This document shows, piece by piece, positions 59,646 to 64,000 of a DNA stretch of 64,000 nucleotides. Origin of the DNA: Hemibagrus wyckioides (lineage: Eukaryota > Chordata > Actinopteri > Siluriformes > Bagridae); the NCBI RefSeq assembly GCF_019097595.1, contig NC_080714.1:23224759-23288758 (forward strand), written 5' to 3'. Each line of letters begins with the position of its first letter. Position 1 is the first letter of the stretch. A program made the position numbers and the translations under genes. The notes under the pieces are model-generated. The model was given only the letters and a program-made list of their open reading frames with translations. It had not been told where the DNA came from and ran no database searches.

Positions 59646-60080
59646 TACTCAAGTTTCATTTCCCTGGTGGTCCAGCAGCAGGATACCGCTCTCTCACTGC
59701 TGTGGCCCAGGCCTGATTCCCGGGCAGTTTAACTCTCAGTTCTGGTACCAAGCCTGGATAAAATATTACGGTCAGGAAGGGCATCCGGTGTGTAAAACCT
59801 GTGCCAAAAATCAAGAATTAAGTTTATTTGACACATATACATTACTGCACAGTGAAATTCTTTATTCACATATCCCACCATTAGGGGTTGGGGTCAGAGC
59901 ACAGGGTCAGCCATGATGCAGCACCCCTGGAGCAGGGTGGGTTGGGGGCCTTGATCAAGGGCCCAACAGTGGCAGCTTGGCAGTGCTGGGGCTTGAACCC
60001 CAATCTTTCAGTCAACAACCCAGAGCCTTAACCACTTGACCTACCACTGCCAAAGATGTGGAGGTGATGATCAGCTGTGA
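59646..60080 (+). mobile_element. older SINE-like repeat interrupted by a younger SINE
   Basis: GGCCTGATTCCCGGGCAG and GGTCAGGAAGGGCATCCGGT, then GTGTAAAACCTGTGCCAAAAA TCAAGA, are hallmark words of a common teleost interspersed repeat. After the inserted SINE the sequence resumes AAAGATGTGGAGGTGATGAT CAGCTGTGACC, which fits the expected continuation (GATCCGCTGTGGCGACC in intact copies, from memory). Confidence 0.6.
59822..60051 (-). mobile_element. tRNA-derived SINE nested in another repeat
   Basis: Minus-strand copy: GTTTATTTGACACATATACA, GGTCAGCCATGATGCAGCAC, GGGGCTTGAACCCCAATCTT and GCCTTAACCACTTGACC. It splits an older repeat whose halves flank it (59646-59821 and 60052-60080). Confidence 0.85.
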
Positions 60081-62011
60081 CCAAGAACTCAGACAGTTCC
60101 AGGGTTCAGTCTTAGCATGAACTCAAATTCCTTTTCTAATGTTCATGATCAGGATTATAGAACAAACACTGCCAGAGCACTGAAACAGAAACCTTATAGT
60201 CCCCTATCTGGCCTAAAAGAACCAGATTAAACAGTCTGGATGCTCATAAGAGGCAGCAAAACAAGCGCTTACATGAAGGAAGCAAAGCAATAAGGAGCCA
60301 CACCTCTTCCCCGGAGACATCCATCCCATCACCGAGCGACTAATGCGCTGCATGTTTGGAAACAGTTACACAACCCCCATGTACACAACCGACTATTACA
60401 GGAAATTCACATGAAGCGATAAAGAGGAGCTAAAAATGTACCACGCACTTGAGCGCAATTATGTCAGGCTTCTCTAGTCAAGAAGGATTTCCGTATGTGT
60501 TACACGGACAGATTTTCAGGCAGGAGTGTAGGTAGAAATATGATGGGAAGTGTTGCATGGCGACAAAGAGAAACTCTGCTGTGGTTGTGATATTTGTTGG
60601 CTAAACTACAACAACAACAAAAAAATGACACACTTTCTTTAAGTAGAGCTGAATGATTTAGTTGAATGGATATTTTTTGCCAACTCCTGTAGCGCATGAA
60701 GAGTTTAGCACCTGCGTATGTGTGTGTGTATGTGCCAGGCGTAGGAGGTTTTCTTGGATTTAAGAGGAACAACATTACTCAGCAATATTTATCAATGAGC
60801 TGAGAGCTTGAGAAATACCTGCAGGAATATTCTGCACACAGGCCACACTGGAGCCTCGGTCCACAGACAGTCTGATTTAGGATTTATAAAGCTCCATATC
60901 TTTCGATCTCTACATATATATCGTGGCAAGCATCACCTCAGGAGCTGCAGAGATCTAGCTCAGAGCTGTTGTTTTGCCCGCGAGCATAATAAGTCCATGA
61001 TGGTAAATATGAGTGTTGACTTGTGGGAGTTGTGGATTGTAAATCTGACTTCCTGACTTCACATTTCTGCCGGAAGGATAAACACCGGCTGTAGCGTTAA
61101 ATATGGACAGGGTTGGAAACAGGACAATACAACAAGACAATAAATTATCTTTACTTTCTACAGAGCTTTCTACCATCTTTCCTAATTCAACTAGCAGCAT
61201 TTGAGTAGCTTAATTTTAGTGAAACTCATTACATTAAAGAATGTCACTTTACCTAGTCCTGGCTTTGAGTGTTAAAGAAGTTAAGGTTTACAAGCAGTGA
61301 CCTCTTCTGGCTAATGAAGGAACTGCACCTCATCTTCATCCTCATATTCAACCATGCAGCCAGCATTACACTCACTGACGCAATAAAGGCAAAAATGCAA
61401 TAAATAGTTCATTTAAAGTTTGCATCATTGTGCTCCCTTGGATAAAATAATAGGAAAGAGGGGAAATGTACCTCTAGTTTATAATTCATCTAAAAAGTTC
61501 TAACAAAGAAATTTTTCAGAGGATAAAGAAAAATGGTGAAAATAGAGACATTTAGAAAATATTTAGAAAACAAGAAGCTCATGAACTGATATCATTGTCA
61601 TTCGTTTACTGCTTATATTGTAATACACATGGTTTTTTCGTATCGGTTTTAATACTTTGAAGATGATGATCATCCGTCAAATCTATGATGGTCATAGGCT
61701 TGTTGACTGAAATAAACATCCTAAAAAGATGCACTTATTTGCAATTAACTGTAAATTAAGCTTACATGACTATACATTAATGTATGTATTTACATGACAT
61801 TAATGACTATAAAAACTTGTAATTTTCAATCTTGACAATATGAAGCCATGCATTAAAATATTCAAGATTTTTTTTAAAACAAGCAAAAGGGTTATTGATT
61901 TTTTTTTTTAACATCCATGCTAATGGCATGAGGGCATTAAGGATTTATTCAAAGGTAAAGAGATATTTTCGAAGTTCTTATAGTATTTTAACTGTGTCAA
62001 CAACAGCAGCC

Positions 62012-62365
<354 letters not shown>

Positions 62366-62579
62366 ATGTACTTACAAAGTGACCCCATCGGTCAATATCA
62401 AAACATCATTTAAAACAAAGAAAACAAATGACTTATAATTAAGCTGACTTTTCTTTGGCCCATAATTCTGTGTTCCACACAGAACATTTCCAAGAATTTT
62501 CCAAATTTTTGGTTTGAGTGAATTCCAGTTGCAGGGGTAAGTGAACAGTTTGGGAACTAATAAGTAAATGTTTCATGTA

Positions 62580-62758
62580 CATTTCTGTCATTTAACAGAT
62601 TCCCTTAGCCATAGCAACTTACATTTTTATACAACTGAGCAGTTGTGGGTTAAGGGCCTTGCTTAGGGGCCCAGCAATGGCAGCTTGACAGACCTGGGAT
62701 TTGAACTCACAACATTCTAATCAGTAGTCCAACACCTTAACCACTAAGCTACCACATA
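62580..62758 (-). mobile_element. SINE with L2-like tail
   Basis: Minus-strand copy: tail side CCCTTAGCCATAGCAACTTAC, then GGTTAAGGGCCTTGCTTAGGG, TGGGATTTGAACTCACAACA (complement of B box) and CAACACCTTAACCACTAAGC TACCAC (head). Confidence 0.75.
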
Positions 62759-62904
62759 CTATACTGTATAGAAATGGCTTCATAACCTTTACTGCCAGGA
62801 AGTACACTTGACTTGTGTTTAAAATGTCTGTACCTTTACTTTTACATTTATATTCATAAATATCAGAGGGAACATACACAGCACGGCATGCTGGACTTAA
62901 ATCA

Positions 62905-63122
62905 GAAAGTGGTCAAGGCTCTGGGTTGTTGACTGGAAAAATCGGGATTCAAGCCCCAGCACTGCCAAGCTGCCACTGTTTGGCCCTTGAGCAAGGCCCT
63001 CAAACCCTCACCGCTCCAGGGGTGCTGTATCATGGCTGACCCTCCACTCTTACCCTTAACTCCAAGGATGCAAAGAAAGAATTTCACTGTGCAGCAATGT
63101 ATATGCGACAAATAAAGGCTAC
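62905..63122 (+). mobile_element. tRNA-derived SINE (CTGTATCATGGCTGA family)
   Basis: AAGTGGTCAAGGCTCTGGGT head, GGGATTCAAGCCCCAGC B box, GGTGCTGTATCATGGCTGAC body and AAGAATTTCACTGTGCAGCA to ACAAATAAAGGCTACTT. Confidence 0.85.
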
Positions 63123-64000
63123 TTAACTCCTGATGACATTTCTAACACTGAACTCTAACAGTAAAGCCAGATTGTCTCCAGAAGATGCTGACATGTCTGA
63201 AAATATCTAGACAGAGCTAAAGTATGAGGTCCAGCTTAAACAATATGGACAAAATCGCCTTGGATCGGTTTTCCCAACTGTATGGTTTCACTTCCTGTCC
63301 TGTAATACAACACCATACACAGTATCATTGTTTATGCTGAGTCGCTAAGCAAAGCCTGGTGCAACTGATGCAACGGTTTAAGCAAATATGCTCAGGTATT
63401 ATTATAATTTTTTTACTCTTGATTATACAAGATAACGAGTCACATTTTTTTTTGTAATAAATATATATGTAGGATGTATGGTATAAAGCCAGGTACCTTT
63501 ATACCAGTTGCCTTTCCTCAGCAGGGAAAAATGACACTAATTATTCTTAATGCTACACAATTGGCTAAAAGCCACCTACCAAATTCTCTACCCTAAGGGT
63601 TAGGGTTCAAAAACGCAAGAATGTATAAATATCACACCACATGAATTCAAACTAGATATTTTGCTAGCTAACAGACAGGAAACTAGCTCACATTTGGTAA
63701 CGACAGATGAGTAATGTCTTTTATCCGGGTCTTGATTTGTTGGGTTAACATTATCACACCTCTATAAAGATAAAGATTTTTCGATCACTAAGGTAGCTAG
63801 CTAGTTTAGCCCAGGTTCTGCAGTAAAAGATTTTTCTTGGTAGAATATTATAATGTACAAAGTTGGATTGAGTTTGTATTGTGACCTCACAGGGGTCAGA
63901 GGAAACACTGACCATCACTAACCAGTTTCCACTAAAAAAAAAAAAGTTATAGTCAATAAATGTCATGTAAATATAAATTGCTGAAAGATTGAAATTAGTT

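Overview
The window looks like vertebrate, almost certainly teleost, genomic DNA. It has three spliced exons with GT-AG junctions, very sparse coding sequence, many CA/GA/ATCT-type microsatellites, tRNA-derived SINEs, an L2-type LINE 3' end, and several Tc1/mariner DNA transposons. The SINE and Tc1 types are those I associate with catfish-like ostariophysans. That assignment rests on memory of repeat families and should be held loosely.

The only gene I can support is the 5' part of dab2ip (DAB2-interacting protein, also AIP1), a Ras GTPase-activating scaffold protein. It lies on the minus strand. Exon 1 is at 51405-51522 (start codon at 51522), exon 2 at 40151-40260 and exon 3 at 29508-29626. 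Together they encode residues 1-115 plus two bases of the next codon, with intron phases 1, 0 and 2 that join in frame. The PH, C2 and RasGAP parts must lie beyond position 1, because no exon matching the next conserved segment is visible in 1-29507. A promoter-like patch with a very strong splice donor at 4744/4745 could be an alternative first exon for the short isoform that starts inside exon 4.

Region by region: 1-29507 is intron 3, with a GGAT/GAAT satellite (7.7-8.6 kb), Tc1 relics (7.1, 9.7, 13.2 and 18.7-20.1 kb), an L2 LINE tail nested in a Tc1 copy (18.85-19.68 kb), a CA-rich higher-order satellite (21.5-22.65 kb), SINEs, and a nearly intact Tc1 element (26847-28094) with one nonsense codon. 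29627-40150 is intron 2, with long ATCT and TTTC arrays and a retroposon carrying a perfect 14-bp target-site duplication. 40261-51404 is intron 1. 51523-64000 is the 5' UTR and upstream flank, with a 23-bp minisatellite, a 660-bp GA tract, two opposite-facing copies of one MITE, and nested SINEs.

The least explained signals are three short noncoding segments, each present twice in direct orientation 2.6-3.0 kb apart inside the dab2ip introns. They do not match any repeat I recognise and may be locally duplicated regulatory elements. A CA microsatellite also begins three bases into the exon 3 splice donor. I found no new protein system, RNA gene or CRISPR array.
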